A stretch of DNA of 34,385 nt from Puniceibacterium antarcticum (GTDB lineage Bacteria; Pseudomonadota; Alphaproteobacteria; Rhodobacterales; Rhodobacteraceae). Positions 8,048 through 17,085 of this stretch are shown one piece after another (positions within the stretch are counted from its first letter, which is position 1; every line of letters begins with the position of its first letter). The translations under genes and the position numbers were made by a program. The notes below the pieces were generated by a model that was given only the letters and a program-made list of their open reading frames with translations, was not told the origin of the DNA and did no database searches. Location of the stretch: NCBI RefSeq assembly GCF_002760615.1, contig NZ_AWWI01000127.1, positions 1 through 34,385 on the forward strand, written 5' to 3'.

Positions 8048-9094
8048 ATGGAAAAATCTGTTATCCGCGATCCCGGATTCTACGTCATGGTTGGGATCGG
8101 CCTCGCCGTAATGTTCATTGCTCCGGTGATGCTGGATCTCTTCACGATCATGCAGTTTACCCAATACGTCGTCCTGTCGGTCTTCGCGCTGTCGCTCGGC
8201 TATATCTGGGGCTTCGGTGGTATTCTGAGTTTTGGTCAGGCGGCGTTCTTCGGCCTTGGCGCCTATACCTTTGCCGTCGCCTCGATCAACATGGGCAGCA
8301 CTACGATCCCGATGGTGCTGGCCTTCATCATCCCGACGATCTTTGGCGCTGCCCTTGGGTATTTCATGTTCTATGGCCGTCTGTCGGATGTATACCTTGG
8401 CGTCGTCACGCTGGTGGTGGCGCTGATTTTCTGGAAGCTAATCAACCACACTGCGGGACCAGAGTATTCGATCGGCAAGGCGCGCCTTGGGGGCTTTAAC
8501 GGCATCCCGTCGATCCCGACGTTGCACATTCCGGGCGATACCGGCGCATGGCTCGACCCGGCCCAGATGTTTCAGGTCTTTATGGCTATACTCATCATCA
8601 TCTACATCGCACTGCGGTTTCTGATCGCGTCCGACTTTGGACGCGTGTCGATCGGTATCCGCGAAAACGAAACCCGTGCCTCCTTGCTGGGCTATGACGT
8701 GCGTCTCCAAAAGGTGATCGTGTTTGCCATCGGCGGCGGCATTGCGGGGCTCGCCGGGGCGATGTGGGCCACGTATCAATCGTTCATCGACCCAAACTCG
8801 GTGTCGATGGAAATGTCGGCCAAGGCGCTGGTCTGGGTCATGGCTGGCGGTGTGGGCACACTGGCAGGGCCGATCATCGGCTGCATCCTGCTGCAATGGC
8901 TGACGCTCAAACTGGGTACTGTGGATGTGGTGAATTCCATCGCCGTGCTTGGCGCGATCATGATGGTGCTGGTGCTGGCACTGCCCAAAGGCATCGTTCC
9001 GACGGCAAAGATGCTGGCAATGAACGGCTGGACACTGTGGAATCGTCGCCCGAATCGGGACGCGGTGACACGAAAGGCGGTGAAACATGAGTGA
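8048..9094 (+). CDS. urtC: UrtC-type ABC transporter permease
   Basis: The 348-residue LivM/UrtC-family membrane protein has the family segment GYIWGFGGILSFGQAAFFGL near residues 58-77 and a cytoplasmic coupling loop IGIRENETRASLLGYDV near 205-221, followed by the usual GGGIAGLAGAMWA helix. The ATG at 8048 gives a standard N-terminus (MEKSVIRDPGF). A longer upstream frame overlaps urtB and is unlikely. AAGGA lies somewhat far upstream, and translational coupling to urtB (13-bp gap) is plausible. The 3' end overlaps the urtD start by 8 bp. Confidence 0.85.
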   Translation: MEKSVIRDPGFYVMVGIGLAVMFIAPVMLDLFTIMQFTQYVVLSVFALSLGYIWGFGGILSFGQAAFFGLGAYTFAVASINMGSTTIPMVLAFIIPTIFGAALGYFMFYGRLSDVYLGVVTLVVALIFWKLINHTAGPEYSIGKARLGGFNGIPSIPTLHIPGDTGAWLDPAQMFQVFMAILIIIYIALRFLIASDFGRVSIGIRENETRASLLGYDVRLQKVIVFAIGGGIAGLAGAMWATYQSFIDPNSVSMEMSAKALVWVMAGGVGTLAGPIIGCILLQWLTLKLGTVDVVNSIAVLGAIMMVLVLALPKGIVPTAKMLAMNGWTLWNRRPNRDAVTRKAVKHE

Positions 9095-9818
9095 CGATTA
9101 TAACATTCTGACAACGCGCGGGCTGACCATGCAGTTTGGCGGGGTGACAGCGGTGGACAACGTCGATTTCAACCTGCGCGAAGGTGAGTTACGCTGTCTT
9201 CTGGGGCCGAATGGAGCCGGGAAATCGACATTCTTCAAATGCCTTACCGGTCAGTTAACTCCAACCAAAGGGACCGTGACTTTTGCTGGGCAAGAGATCA
9301 CGGGGGCGTTGACGCACAAGATCGTAAATCTTGGGGTCGGCATCAAGACCCAGGTGCCCAATGTCTTCGACGGCGTCTCCGCCTATGAAAATGTCCGTCT
9401 GTCGGCCCGGCGCAAGCACCTTGCGCCCCTTGCCCGAGAACTGACTCATGCCACGCTCGAACGCTGCGGAATCACCCATCTTGCCAAGCGTGAGGTAGGC
9501 CTGCTGTCGCACGGCCAACGCCAGCTGGTCGAACTGGCCATGGTGCTTGCGGGGGAGCCGAAACTGATCCTGCTGGACGAACCCGCGGCCGGGATGACCG
9601 GCGATGAACGCGATCGGCTGGCGCAGTTGGTGCTGGAATCGGCGCGATCTGCCGCGGTGGTGGTGGTCGAACACGACATGGCCTTTATTCGCCAGATCGC
9701 CAAGTTCGTCACAGTGTTCAATCGCGGCGCCATCTTCCGCGAGGCGATGATCGAGGACATCATGCAGGACCGCGAGGTCCAGGAGATCTATCTGGGGAAA
9801 CAGGCAAATGCTGCTTGA
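9087..9818 (+). CDS. urtD: UrtD-type ABC transporter ATPase
   Basis: This is a 243-residue LivG/UrtD-class ATPase. Walker A is GPNGAGKST near residue 41, the ABC signature region reads LLSHGQRQLVELAMVLAG near 140, Walker B with its catalytic Glu is LILLDEPAAGM near 162, and the switch His is in VEHDM near 197. All catalytic residues are intact. The family normally has LSHGEKQWLE at the signature, and here the GQRQ variant is used. It overlaps urtC upstream and urtE downstream, indicating tight translational coupling. Confidence 0.88.
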   Translation: MSDDYNILTTRGLTMQFGGVTAVDNVDFNLREGELRCLLGPNGAGKSTFFKCLTGQLTPTKGTVTFAGQEITGALTHKIVNLGVGIKTQVPNVFDGVSAYENVRLSARRKHLAPLARELTHATLERCGITHLAKREVGLLSHGQRQLVELAMVLAGEPKLILLDEPAAGMTGDERDRLAQLVLESARSAAVVVVEHDMAFIRQIAKFVTVFNRGAIFREAMIEDIMQDREVQEIYLGKQANAA

Positions 9819-10515
9819 GGTAAAGGGCCTGTCGGCGGCCTATGGGCTGGTGCCTGCATTGCACCGCGTCGATTGCCACGCCAAAGCGGGCGAGGTGGTC
9901 GGTATCCTTGGCCACAACGGCATGGGCAAGACCACGCTGATGCGCTCCATCATGGGCTATGTAAAGGTCACTGGGGGCGAAATCAAATTCGACGGCGCCT
10001 CTATTCTTGGCACAGCCGTGAACGCACGTGCCAAGATGGGTATTGGCCTTGTTCCGCAAGGGCGGCAGATTTTTCCCAACCTCACGGTCGAGGAAAACCT
10101 GCATGTCGCCATTCCTGGTACCAAGGCCGAGGTCGTGCGTACGTCCGACGAAATGCTCGAATTGTTTCCGCGTCTCAAGCGTCTGCTGGACCGGCGCGGT
10201 GGGGCGCTTTCGGGGGGCGAACAGCAGCTTCTCGCGCTGGCCCGCTGTCTTGCCCGGCACCCACGCCTGATGTTGCTGGACGAGCCGACCGAAGGGATAC
10301 AGCCGTCGATCATCGACGAGATTTCGGAAACGCTCGCGGCACTGACCCAGAAGATCGACATCACCATCGTGCTGGTGGAACAGAATCTCGATTTCATCAC
10401 CGGCCTGTCGGATCGGGTCTACGCCATTTCGAACGGTGTTCTGGAACGTGAGATCCCCAAAAGCGAACTGACCGATTCCAGTGCCGTGAGCGCGTTTATG
10501 GGCTTCACCGCCTGA
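9808..10515 (+). CDS. urtE: UrtE-type ABC transporter ATPase
   Basis: This is the second ATPase of the importer, 235 residues and of the LivF/UrtE class. Walker A is GHNGMGKTT near residue 36, the signature is LSGGEQQLLALARCLA near 134, and Walker B is LMLLDEPTEGIQPSI near 153. The EGIQPSI ending is typical of UrtE and LivF. The switch region reads VLVEQN, with Gln in place of His as is common for LivF-type partners. It starts inside the end of urtD (11-bp overlap) and is followed after 57 bp by the amidase gene. Confidence 0.88.
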   Translation: MLLEVKGLSAAYGLVPALHRVDCHAKAGEVVGILGHNGMGKTTLMRSIMGYVKVTGGEIKFDGASILGTAVNARAKMGIGLVPQGRQIFPNLTVEENLHVAIPGTKAEVVRTSDEMLELFPRLKRLLDRRGGALSGGEQQLLALARCLARHPRLMLLDEPTEGIQPSIIDEISETLAALTQKIDITIVLVEQNLDFITGLSDRVYAISNGVLEREIPKSELTDSSAVSAFMGFTA

Positions 10516-10572
10516 CCATGTCAGCGCCCCGGCAGGGACGCGACCATTTCCATCAATACAAGGACTGACCGG

Positions 10573-12087
10573 ATGTCTGTGAAACTTCCGAACGAAGAAC
10601 AATTGGCCCATGTGGCAAACCGCCTTGGCTTTCACCTGTCGCCCGAGGATGTGAAATCCTTCCAGGGGCTGATGCAGGGCTATGTCGATGCGTATAACGT
10701 GGTTGATCTGATGATCGACCCTCTGCCCGAGGTCACTTATCCCCGCACCCCCGGCGTGCGCCCGCCGGTCGAAGACAACGAACTGAATGCTTGGTACGTC
10801 AAATCCACCGTAACCGGCGCAGCCGAAGGCAAGCTTAAGGGCAAGACCGTCGTTCTCAAGGACAACGTCATGCTCGCGGGCGTGCCGATGATGAACGGCT
10901 CTTCCACGCTCGAAGGCTACGTTCCAAACGTCGATGCCACCATCGTGACGCGGCTGCTGGATGCTGGCGCCACCATCGTCGGCAAGGCGCATTGCGAATG
11001 CTTCTGCATGTCCTGCGGGTCGCACACTTCGGCACTGGGACCTGTCTGCAACCCGCATGACCCTACGAAATCGGCAGGCGGATCGTCTTCGGGCTCGGCC
11101 GCGCTGGTCGCGAAGGGCGAGGTAGACATGGCCATCGGCGGCGATCAGGGTGGCTCGATCCGGATGCCATCAGCGTTCTGCGGCACCGTTGGCATGAAAC
11201 CGACGCATGGCCTTGTGCCCTATACCGGCATCGTGCCGATCGAGATCACCATCGACCATACCGGCCCGATCACGGCGACCGTTGCCGACAGCGCGCTGAT
11301 GCTCGAAGTGCTTGCTGGCTCGGATGGCTATGACAGCCGCCAGATCGACATTTCCGTATCTCAGTATACGGATGCGCTGGACAAACCTGTCAAGGGTATG
11401 AAGGTCGCCATCCTCAAGGAAGGCTTTGACCATCCCAATTCGCAATCCGCCTCCGACGACAAGGTGCGCGAAGCGGCAAAGAAGCTTGAGGCGCTCGGCG
11501 TAACGGTGGAAGAGGTATCGATCCCCCTGCACCTGATGGGTCCGGCAATCTGGACGCCCATCGGCCTTCAAGGTCTGACACAGACGATGATGCTGGGTGA
11601 CGGCTACGGAACCTCGCGTCCCGATCTATATGTGACCAGCTTCATGGATTTTCATCGCGGCTGGCGCGAACGTGCTGATGAGCTGTCCGAGACGCTTAAA
11701 TGCGGCATGCTCTTCGCGCAATACGCCGACGATCAGCACGGCAAGCGGTACTACGGCAAGGCTCATAACATCGTGAGAACACTTCGCGCCGCCTATGATG
11801 CGGTGCTGGCGGATTACGACGCGATCCTGATGCCGACTGTGCCGATGGTTGCGACGCCGATCCCTGCCCCCGATGCCAGCCGCGAAGAAATCATCCAGCG
11901 TGGTTTTGAAATTCTCGCGAATACAGCACCTTTCGACATCACCCACCACCCGGCAATATCGGTGCCCTGCGGCAAGGTCGATGGCCTGCCGGTCGGTATG
12001 ATGCTTGTGGGAAAGATGTGGGACGAAAGCACGCTTTATACACTTGCCGACGCGTTCGAGAAATCGGGCGACTGGACGAACTGGTAA
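10573..12087 (+). CDS. Amidase-signature family amidase
   Basis: The 504-residue enzyme belongs to the amidase signature (AS) family. The Ser-cisSer-Lys triad is visible: Lys96 in VVLKDNV, cis-Ser171 in GGSSSGSAALVA, and nucleophile Ser195 in GGDQGGSIRMPS, with spacing as in known members. The N-terminal 60-residue helical extension and the Cys-rich CHECFCMSCG-like loop near 141-149 are reminiscent of the Rhodococcus-type enantioselective amidase/aliphatic amidase branch. It should hydrolyse a carboxamide to acid and ammonia in the cytoplasm. AAGGA lies about 8 nt upstream. Its place directly after urtABCDE suggests that the transporter imports its substrate, and a terminator follows it. The substrate is unknown, and allophanate hydrolase is unlikely because no urea carboxylase is present. 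Confidence 0.85.
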   Translation: MSVKLPNEEQLAHVANRLGFHLSPEDVKSFQGLMQGYVDAYNVVDLMIDPLPEVTYPRTPGVRPPVEDNELNAWYVKSTVTGAAEGKLKGKTVVLKDNVMLAGVPMMNGSSTLEGYVPNVDATIVTRLLDAGATIVGKAHCECFCMSCGSHTSALGPVCNPHDPTKSAGGSSSGSAALVAKGEVDMAIGGDQGGSIRMPSAFCGTVGMKPTHGLVPYTGIVPIEITIDHTGPITATVADSALMLEVLAGSDGYDSRQIDISVSQYTDALDKPVKGMKVAILKEGFDHPNSQSASDDKVREAAKKLEALGVTVEEVSIPLHLMGPAIWTPIGLQGLTQTMMLGDGYGTSRPDLYVTSFMDFHRGWRERADELSETLKCGMLFAQYADDQHGKRYYGKAHNIVRTLRAAYDAVLADYDAILMPTVPMVATPIPAPDASREEIIQRGFEILANTAPFDITHHPAISVPCGKVDGLPVGMMLVGKMWDESTLYTLADAFEKSGDWTNW

Positions 12088-12114
12088 GCGAACAGAGTAC
12101 CCCCCGGTGAGACT

Positions 12115-12147
12115 GCCCGCCCCTGCAGGATGGGGGCGGGCCCTTTT
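12115..12147 (+). terminator. Intrinsic terminator between amidase and urease genes
   Basis: GCCCGCCCC (12115-12123) and GGGGCGGGC (12133-12141) form a perfect 9-bp GC stem with a 9-nt loop, followed by CCTTTT. It sits 28 bp after the amidase stop and 18 bp before ureE. It either separates two transcription units or attenuates read-through from urt-amidase into urease. Confidence 0.75.
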
Positions 12148-12164
12148 CCCGAAGGATTGTAAAA

Positions 12165-12638
12165 ATGAACGATCATTCGCCCTCGGCTCCGCTGATGCTG
12201 CAAACGGTTCTGGGGCTGGCATCAGAGCCCGAATGGCACGACTTGCTGCACGTGCTGGATCATAAGGGCGCACTGGAATATATTTCTATCCCTGAGGCGG
12301 GCGCAGCCCGAAAGCGTCTGCGCCTTGCCACCGACCGGGGCCGGGATTGCGCCATCGCGCTACCGCGTGAACAGGCTCTGCGCGACGGCGCGGTCCTCTT
12401 CCATGACGGGCAGCTGGCGATTGTGGTGCGGATCGACGGCGCGGCGCGGATGCGCCTGCGACCGGCAACAGTGAGCGACGCCATGCGGCTGGGACACTGG
12501 TGCGGCAACCTGCACTGGAAGGTCGTGTTCGGCGATGGCGTCATGGACATCATCTTGGACGGCCCATCCGAGCGCTACCTTGACCGGCTGCGCGACCTGC
12601 ATGGCCTTGCGGATTTTGAAATCATGGGCCCAGAATGA
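12165..12638 (+). CDS. ureE: Urease accessory protein UreE (nickel metallochaperone)
   Basis: The 157-residue protein has the UreE two-domain layout: an N-terminal peptide-binding-like domain to about residue 75 (KRLRLATDRGRDCAIALP, then LRDGAVLFHDG) and a C-terminal metal-binding domain. The family His at the dimer metal site is present in CGNLHWKVVF near residue 115. The C-terminal His-rich tail of enterobacterial UreE is missing, as in many alphaproteobacteria, so it would carry nickel only at the dimer interface. AAGGA lies 8 nt before the ATG. The start of ureF overlaps its stop codon. Confidence 0.85.
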   Translation: MNDHSPSAPLMLQTVLGLASEPEWHDLLHVLDHKGALEYISIPEAGAARKRLRLATDRGRDCAIALPREQALRDGAVLFHDGQLAIVVRIDGAARMRLRPATVSDAMRLGHWCGNLHWKVVFGDGVMDIILDGPSERYLDRLRDLHGLADFEIMGPE

Positions 12639-13297
12639 ACCAGAGCACGCCCTCTGTCATCCGCGCCATGCAGCTTGCAGACAGCGGCTTTCCCAGCGGC
12701 GTCTTCGCCTTTTCTTGGGGGCTGGAAGGCGCGCTGGCAGACAATCAGGTGAGCCGACAATCGCTTGGCGATTGGATCGCCACAGAGCTGCGCAGCCGCT
12801 GGTATCGCTTTGACAGGGTCGCGCTTGCGGGCGGCTACCAGCGAAGGGACACTGCCCTGGGCTACTGGTTCGAAACCATCGACACGCTGATGCCGCTGGA
12901 ACAGCTCAGACGCCATTCCCTGCAGGCGGGCGACGCCTTGTTTGCGTCGGCCCGCGCGCTGCGCATCGGACTGGACGACGGTGCCTTGCTAGCCCACCAG
13001 AACGGCATCGGTCATTTCGCGCCCGCGCATGGGGCGTTTATGCGCGGATGCGGACTGGATCTGAGCGGGGCGCTTGCCGCATCGGCTTATGGCATGGCAC
13101 GCGGGGCTTTTTCCACTGCCGTCAGGCTGGGCGTGTCGGGTGCGATCACCACACAGCGCGACCTTCTGGCACTTGCCCCGCTGATTGCGGAACTGGCCTC
13201 GGACCTGCCCAAAGACGGTGATCTGCCGTCGGGATTCATGCCGCTGTCTGACGTGGCGCTGATGCGCCCGGTGTCGGGGCGGCTCTTTATCAACTGA
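12635..13297 (+). CDS. ureF: Urease accessory protein UreF
   Basis: The 220-residue all-helical protein opens with the UreF signature [21 protein letters not shown] and shows the conserved C-terminal region of the family ([18 protein letters not shown]). UreF joins UreD and UreG in the complex that carbamylates the active-site Lys and inserts nickel. The ATG overlaps the ureE stop (ATGA). A gap of 11 bp separates it from ureAB. Confidence 0.88.
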   Translation: MNQSTPSVIRAMQLADSGFPSGVFAFSWGLEGALADNQVSRQSLGDWIATELRSRWYRFDRVALAGGYQRRDTALGYWFETIDTLMPLEQLRRHSLQAGDALFASARALRIGLDDGALLAHQNGIGHFAPAHGAFMRGCGLDLSGALAASAYGMARGAFSTAVRLGVSGAITTQRDLLALAPLIAELASDLPKDGDLPSGFMPLSDVALMRPVSGRLFIN

Positions 13298-13308
13298 CAG
13301 AGGCAGAC

Positions 13309-13983
13309 ATGCACCTGACCCCCACAGAACTTGAACGTCTGACCATCTATACGGCTGCCGACCTCGCCCGGCGCTATCTGTCGAAAGGCATCCGCCTTGC
13401 CCATCCCGAAGCGGTGGCATTGCTGGCGGACGAGTTGCTAACCTTTGCCCGGCTTGGCCACACCCACAGCGCGATCATCAGCCATGCCTCGACAATCCTG
13501 ACCGCCGCGCAGGTTGAACCTGGCGTTGCGCATATGCTGAAAACCTTCTCGGTCGAGGTGTCGATGGCCGAGGGCACCAAGCTGATCACCGTCTTTGACC
13601 CCATCGCCCCCGCCCCCGACGATCCGATCCCCGGCGAGGTCATCCCGGCAAGTGGCGAGATCGAGATCAACGCAGGCCGCGCTGCGCGCAGCCTGATGGT
13701 GCTGAACACCGGTGACCGTACGATCCAGGTCCGCTCTCATGCGCATTTCTTTGAGGTTAACCCGGCGCTGTCATTTGACCGAGAAGCGGCCTTTGGCATG
13801 CGTCTCGACCGCCCCTCGGGTGGGGGCGAACGCTTTGATCCCGGGATCGAGAAAGAGGTCGTGCTTGTCCCCTACGGCGGCAAAAGAATTGTGCACGGCT
13901 TTGCCGGGCTGACCGAAGGGCCAATCGAAGGCGGGCTTGCCGCCGCCCTCAAGACGGCCAAAGCGCGGGGGTACATGGAATGA
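13309..13983 (+). CDS. ureAB: Fused urease gamma-beta subunit (UreAB)
   Basis: One 224-residue chain carries both small urease subunits. Residues 1-98 are gamma-type UreA ([28 protein letters not shown]-like helix, then ITVFDPI). After a short Pro-rich linker (PAPDD), residues 109-224 are beta-type UreB, starting [17 protein letters not shown] and including [14 protein letters not shown] and [11 protein letters not shown]. The fusion is known from Helicobacter UreA and a minority of other bacteria. Most alphaproteobacterial ureases keep separate ureA and ureB. There is no internal stop or start. It overlaps ureC by 4 bp. Confidence 0.9.
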   Translation: MHLTPTELERLTIYTAADLARRYLSKGIRLAHPEAVALLADELLTFARLGHTHSAIISHASTILTAAQVEPGVAHMLKTFSVEVSMAEGTKLITVFDPIAPAPDDPIPGEVIPASGEIEINAGRAARSLMVLNTGDRTIQVRSHAHFFEVNPALSFDREAAFGMRLDRPSGGGERFDPGIEKEVVLVPYGGKRIVHGFAGLTEGPIEGGLAAALKTAKARGYME

Positions 13984-15683
13984 AATTGACACGCGAAGCC
14001 TATGCAAGGCTCTACGGCCCCACCGCGGGTGACATGGTGCGCCTTGGCGACACCTCTCTTCTGGCCGAAGTCGAATACGACCATACCCACCCCGGCGACG
14101 AACTGACCGCAGGGGCGGGCAAGGTCATGCGTGATGGCGAAGGGTTCTGCACCACTGGCACGGCGGCGAATGGCGCTCTGGACATGGTGATCATGAATGC
14201 CGTCATAATCGACGCCTGCCTTGGCATCGTGAAGGGCGACATCGGCATCCGCGACGGGCGCATCGTCGGGGTCGGCAAGGCCGGGAATCCCGACATCATG
14301 AACGGTGTGACCGACGGTATGATCACCGGCCCAAACACCACCGTGGTGCATGGCGACAACCATTTCGTCACCGCCGGCGCGATCGAGGCGCATGCCCATT
14401 TCCTGTCGCCGCAACAATGCCATCACGCGCTGGCCGGGGGCTGCACGACAATGATCGGCATGTCCCCGGGCCCGAATTTCGATGTCAGCTGCTCGGGGCC
14501 CAACGTGCTGGGCAAGCTGATTGAGGCGGCGGATGAATACCCGCTGAACTTTGGCTTTCTCGGGCGCGGCAATTCCAATCCCGAAGCGGTTGCCGAAAGC
14601 GTCAGCGGCGGCGCACTTGGTGTCAAGATTCACGAGGATTTTGGCGCCTCTCCGGCGGTGCTGGACGGCACGCTGACCGCTGCGGACAGGGCCGATTTTT
14701 CGGTGCATCTGCACACTGACACGATCAACGAATTCGGGTTTTACGAAACCACGATGGAGGCCATCGCGGGCAGGTCCATCCATATGTACCACACCGAAGG
14801 CGCGGGGGGTGGCCATGCCCCTGATATACTCGTCGTGAATGGCTATCCAAATGTGCTGCCCTCATCGACCAACCCAACCAACCCTTACACGCTGCCTGCC
14901 CTCGAAGAGGGTGTTCCGATGACCATGCTCGCCCACATGATGAGCTTTGATCTGCTTGAGGACGTGGCCTTTGCCGAAGCCCGAATTCGTCCGCAAAGCA
15001 TGGCCGCCGAGGATATGCTGCACGACATGGGCGCGATTTCGATCTTTGCGACCGACACGCAAGGCATGGGCAGACTTGCCGAGAACCTTGCGAAATGCTG
15101 GCAGCTTGCCTCGGTGATGAAGGACCGTGTGGGGCGCCTGCCCGAAGAGACCACCGCACGTGCGGACAACCAGCGCATTCTGCGCTACATCGCGAAATAC
15201 ACGATCAACCCGGCCATCGCGGCAGGGATCGACCACGAAGTCGGCAGCATTGCACCGGGCAAGATGGCCGATATCGTGCTTTGGCCGTTCGCCTTCTTTG
15301 GGGCCAAGCCCACAACCGTGATCAAGTCTGGCACTATCGTCTGGGCGACGATGGGAGACGGCAACGGCAGCTTTTCCGGAGCTGAACCGATGATCCACCG
15401 CCCGATGTGGGGATCTCTGGGCAGCGCCAAACACAGGCTTGGGGTGACGTTTGTCTCAAAACTCGCCATCGAGGCCGGCACACAAGCAAAGCTGGGTGTG
15501 CAAAAGGATTTCCTCCAGATCAAGAACACTCGTGGCTTGGGAAAGCAGGACATGATTCGCAATGCCGCGCTGCCGAAAATTACGGTTGATCCGCAAACAT
15601 TTGAGGTTGAAGCCGACGGCGTGCCCATGATCGTGGAGCCGGCACGCGAGGTGCCGCTCGCCCGCCGGTATTTCCTGCGATGA
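13980..15683 (+). CDS. ureC: Urease alpha subunit UreC, divergent active-site flap
   Basis: The 567-residue catalytic subunit hydrolyses urea to ammonia and carbamate at a dinuclear nickel centre. The ligands are all present: His138 and His140 (EAHAHFLSP), carbamylated Lys216 (GVKIHEDFG), His245 (HLHTDT), His271 ([12 protein letters not shown]) and Asp359 ([10 protein letters not shown]). The catalytic flap His is kept at 319, and the EARIR arginine is also kept. Differences from the classical enzyme are clear. The flap cysteine is Ala318 (MLAHMMSFD instead of the usual VCHHLD), the metal-site lead-in is AIEAHAHF rather than GIDTHIHF, and several core segments differ. It is read with ureAB and ureG by 4-bp overlaps. 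Urea is the likeliest substrate, but another ureido compound cannot be excluded. Confidence 0.9.
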   Translation: MKLTREAYARLYGPTAGDMVRLGDTSLLAEVEYDHTHPGDELTAGAGKVMRDGEGFCTTGTAANGALDMVIMNAVIIDACLGIVKGDIGIRDGRIVGVGKAGNPDIMNGVTDGMITGPNTTVVHGDNHFVTAGAIEAHAHFLSPQQCHHALAGGCTTMIGMSPGPNFDVSCSGPNVLGKLIEAADEYPLNFGFLGRGNSNPEAVAESVSGGALGVKIHEDFGASPAVLDGTLTAADRADFSVHLHTDTINEFGFYETTMEAIAGRSIHMYHTEGAGGGHAPDILVVNGYPNVLPSSTNPTNPYTLPALEEGVPMTMLAHMMSFDLLEDVAFAEARIRPQSMAAEDMLHDMGAISIFATDTQGMGRLAENLAKCWQLASVMKDRVGRLPEETTARADNQRILRYIAKYTINPAIAAGIDHEVGSIAPGKMADIVLWPFAFFGAKPTTVIKSGTIVWATMGDGNGSFSGAEPMIHRPMWGSLGSAKHRLGVTFVSKLAIEAGTQAKLGVQKDFLQIKNTRGLGKQDMIRNAALPKITVDPQTFEVEADGVPMIVEPAREVPLARRYFLR

Positions 15684-16297
15684 CCGCCGCGCGCGTGGGC
15701 ATCGGCGGGCCGGGCGGGTCTGCGGTCGGATCTGGCAAAACCGCCCTGATCGAAGCGATGCTGCAAGAGCTGGCAGACGCGGGCATCGACACCGCCGTGA
15801 TCACCAACGATCTGGTGACGGACGAGGATGCCGAACGTTTGCGCCGGGGTGGCAAACTGCCCCCCGACCGGGTGCGCGCAGTGCAGGCCGGGGCTTGTCC
15901 CCATACGGTGATCCGTGAAGACCCGACGCTGAACATGGCCGCCGCTGACCGGCTTGAAGCCGATTTTCCGGGGCTGGACCTGATCCTGATCGAATCCGGC
16001 GGCGACAACCTCGCCTCGACCTTTTCGCCCGACCTTGTGGATTTCTGGATGTTCGTGATCGATGTGGCGGGGGGCGATGACATTCCCCGCAAGAAGGGGC
16101 CGGGGATCTTGCAGGCCAACCTTTTGATCATCAACAAGGTCGATCTTGCGCCCCATGTGGGCGTCGATTTTCCAAAGATGCTGGCCGAGGCACGGATGGT
16201 GCGCAGCGGTGCGCCGGTGCTGCCTACAATCTGCCGCAAGGGGGACGGCGTGGCGGATGTGGTCGCCCACTTGCGCCGCGAGGTTCTGTTCAAGTGA
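15680..16297 (+). CDS. ureG: Urease accessory GTPase UreG with P-loop insertion
   Basis: The 205-residue SIMIBI-class GTPase drives nickel delivery. The conserved nickel-binding CPH ([12 protein letters not shown]), the [13 protein letters not shown] switch region, and the [10 protein letters not shown] guanine-specificity motif are present. The Walker A is odd. Family members have GIGGPVGSGKT, but here four residues (GGSA, bases 15713-15724) lie between Pro11 and Val16, so the reading is [13 protein letters not shown]. The first Gly of the loop is thereby displaced. The catalytic GSGKT itself is kept. The frame is uninterrupted, so this is either a tolerated in-frame microduplication or a defect. 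It overlaps ureC (ATGA) and ureD (GTGA). Confidence 0.88.
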   Translation: MTAARVGIGGPGGSAVGSGKTALIEAMLQELADAGIDTAVITNDLVTDEDAERLRRGGKLPPDRVRAVQAGACPHTVIREDPTLNMAAADRLEADFPGLDLILIESGGDNLASTFSPDLVDFWMFVIDVAGGDDIPRKKGPGILQANLLIINKVDLAPHVGVDFPKMLAEARMVRSGAPVLPTICRKGDGVADVVAHLRREVLFK

Positions 16298-17085
16298 AGG
16301 ATCTTGCCGAGGCTCTTCCACAGATGTCGCTGACCTGCGGTCTTGCATCCGATGGCGGCACGGCGATCTTGGCGCGGCATATCGAATGGCCCTGGTCGCT
16401 TCAGCGCGGCTATAGGCGGGATGGCCTGAAAGGGCCGCTTACGGTGTTGCCGCAATGCGCAGGTGCGGCGTTGCTGCCCGGCGATCACTGGCGGCATCAA
16501 GTGACGGTGCAGGAAGGAGCAAAGCTGGATCTGGTAAGCGCAGGCGCGCTGATGGTCCACGCTGACGCACGGCGCGGGCGTGTGGCCCGTTCCGACTGGG
16601 CGTTGATTGCAGAACCGGATGCGATCTTGCGCCATCTACCGGACCCAAATGTGATGATGCCCGGAGCGAGATTGCGCCAGCGGGTCGAGCTGACGCTGGC
16701 CGCCGGCGCGCGTGCCGTGGTGTTTGATGGTCTCTGCCGCCATTCGCCAATGGCCGAGGATAGGTGTGGATTTTGGCAGTCCGACATGATCGTGTCAGAC
16801 TCGGAGGGCCAGATCCTGTTACGCGATCACCAGTACGCGACCGAAGCCGATCTTCTGGCGCTTGCACAGCTGGACGGTGGCGCCACAGCATTCGGCACGG
16901 TCATGCTTCTGGGCGACCCGGGCGCTTATGCTGCGGTGTTTCCGGCAGGACCGCTCGCGCTTGAGGACTGTTATGCCGCCAGCGGCGCAGCGCGTGGTGG
17001 CGCGGGCGTGATCCTGCGTATTTCGGCCCGGACCGGAGGCGCGCTTGACCGCGCCTTCCGGCAGATTCGCGGTCGCCTTACATGA
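16294..17085 (+). CDS. ureD: Urease accessory protein UreD (UreH)
   Basis: The 263-residue beta-rich scaffold protein links the urease apoprotein to UreF and UreG. Recognisable family parts are [20 protein letters not shown] near residue 48, the strand-rich core, and the [19 protein letters not shown] segment near 150, with the usual C-terminal stretch. The start is a GTG that overlaps the ureG stop (GTGA). An internal ATG at 16324 is an alternative. The gene order E-F-AB-C-G-D puts ureD last, unlike the common ureD-first order. Its 3' end overlaps the end of the convergent amidase gene by 8 bp. Confidence 0.8.
   Translation: MKDLAEALPQMSLTCGLASDGGTAILARHIEWPWSLQRGYRRDGLKGPLTVLPQCAGAALLPGDHWRHQVTVQEGAKLDLVSAGALMVHADARRGRVARSDWALIAEPDAILRHLPDPNVMMPGARLRQRVELTLAAGARAVVFDGLCRHSPMAEDRCGFWQSDMIVSDSEGQILLRDHQYATEADLLALAQLDGGATAFGTVMLLGDPGAYAAVFPAGPLALEDCYAASGAARGGAGVILRISARTGGALDRAFRQIRGRLT

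Noticed and set aside
9760-11058. 432-codon minus-strand frame opposite urtE and the amidase
   Set aside because: It is the antisense shadow of two clearly homologous genes. It has no domain and no ribosome binding site.
10573-12087. Amidase as allophanate hydrolase of a urea amidolyase system
   Set aside because: No urea carboxylase gene is present, and a complete urease cluster follows.
15185-16635. Long minus-strand frames opposite ureC, ureG and ureD
   Set aside because: Shadows of urease genes with unequivocal family motifs.
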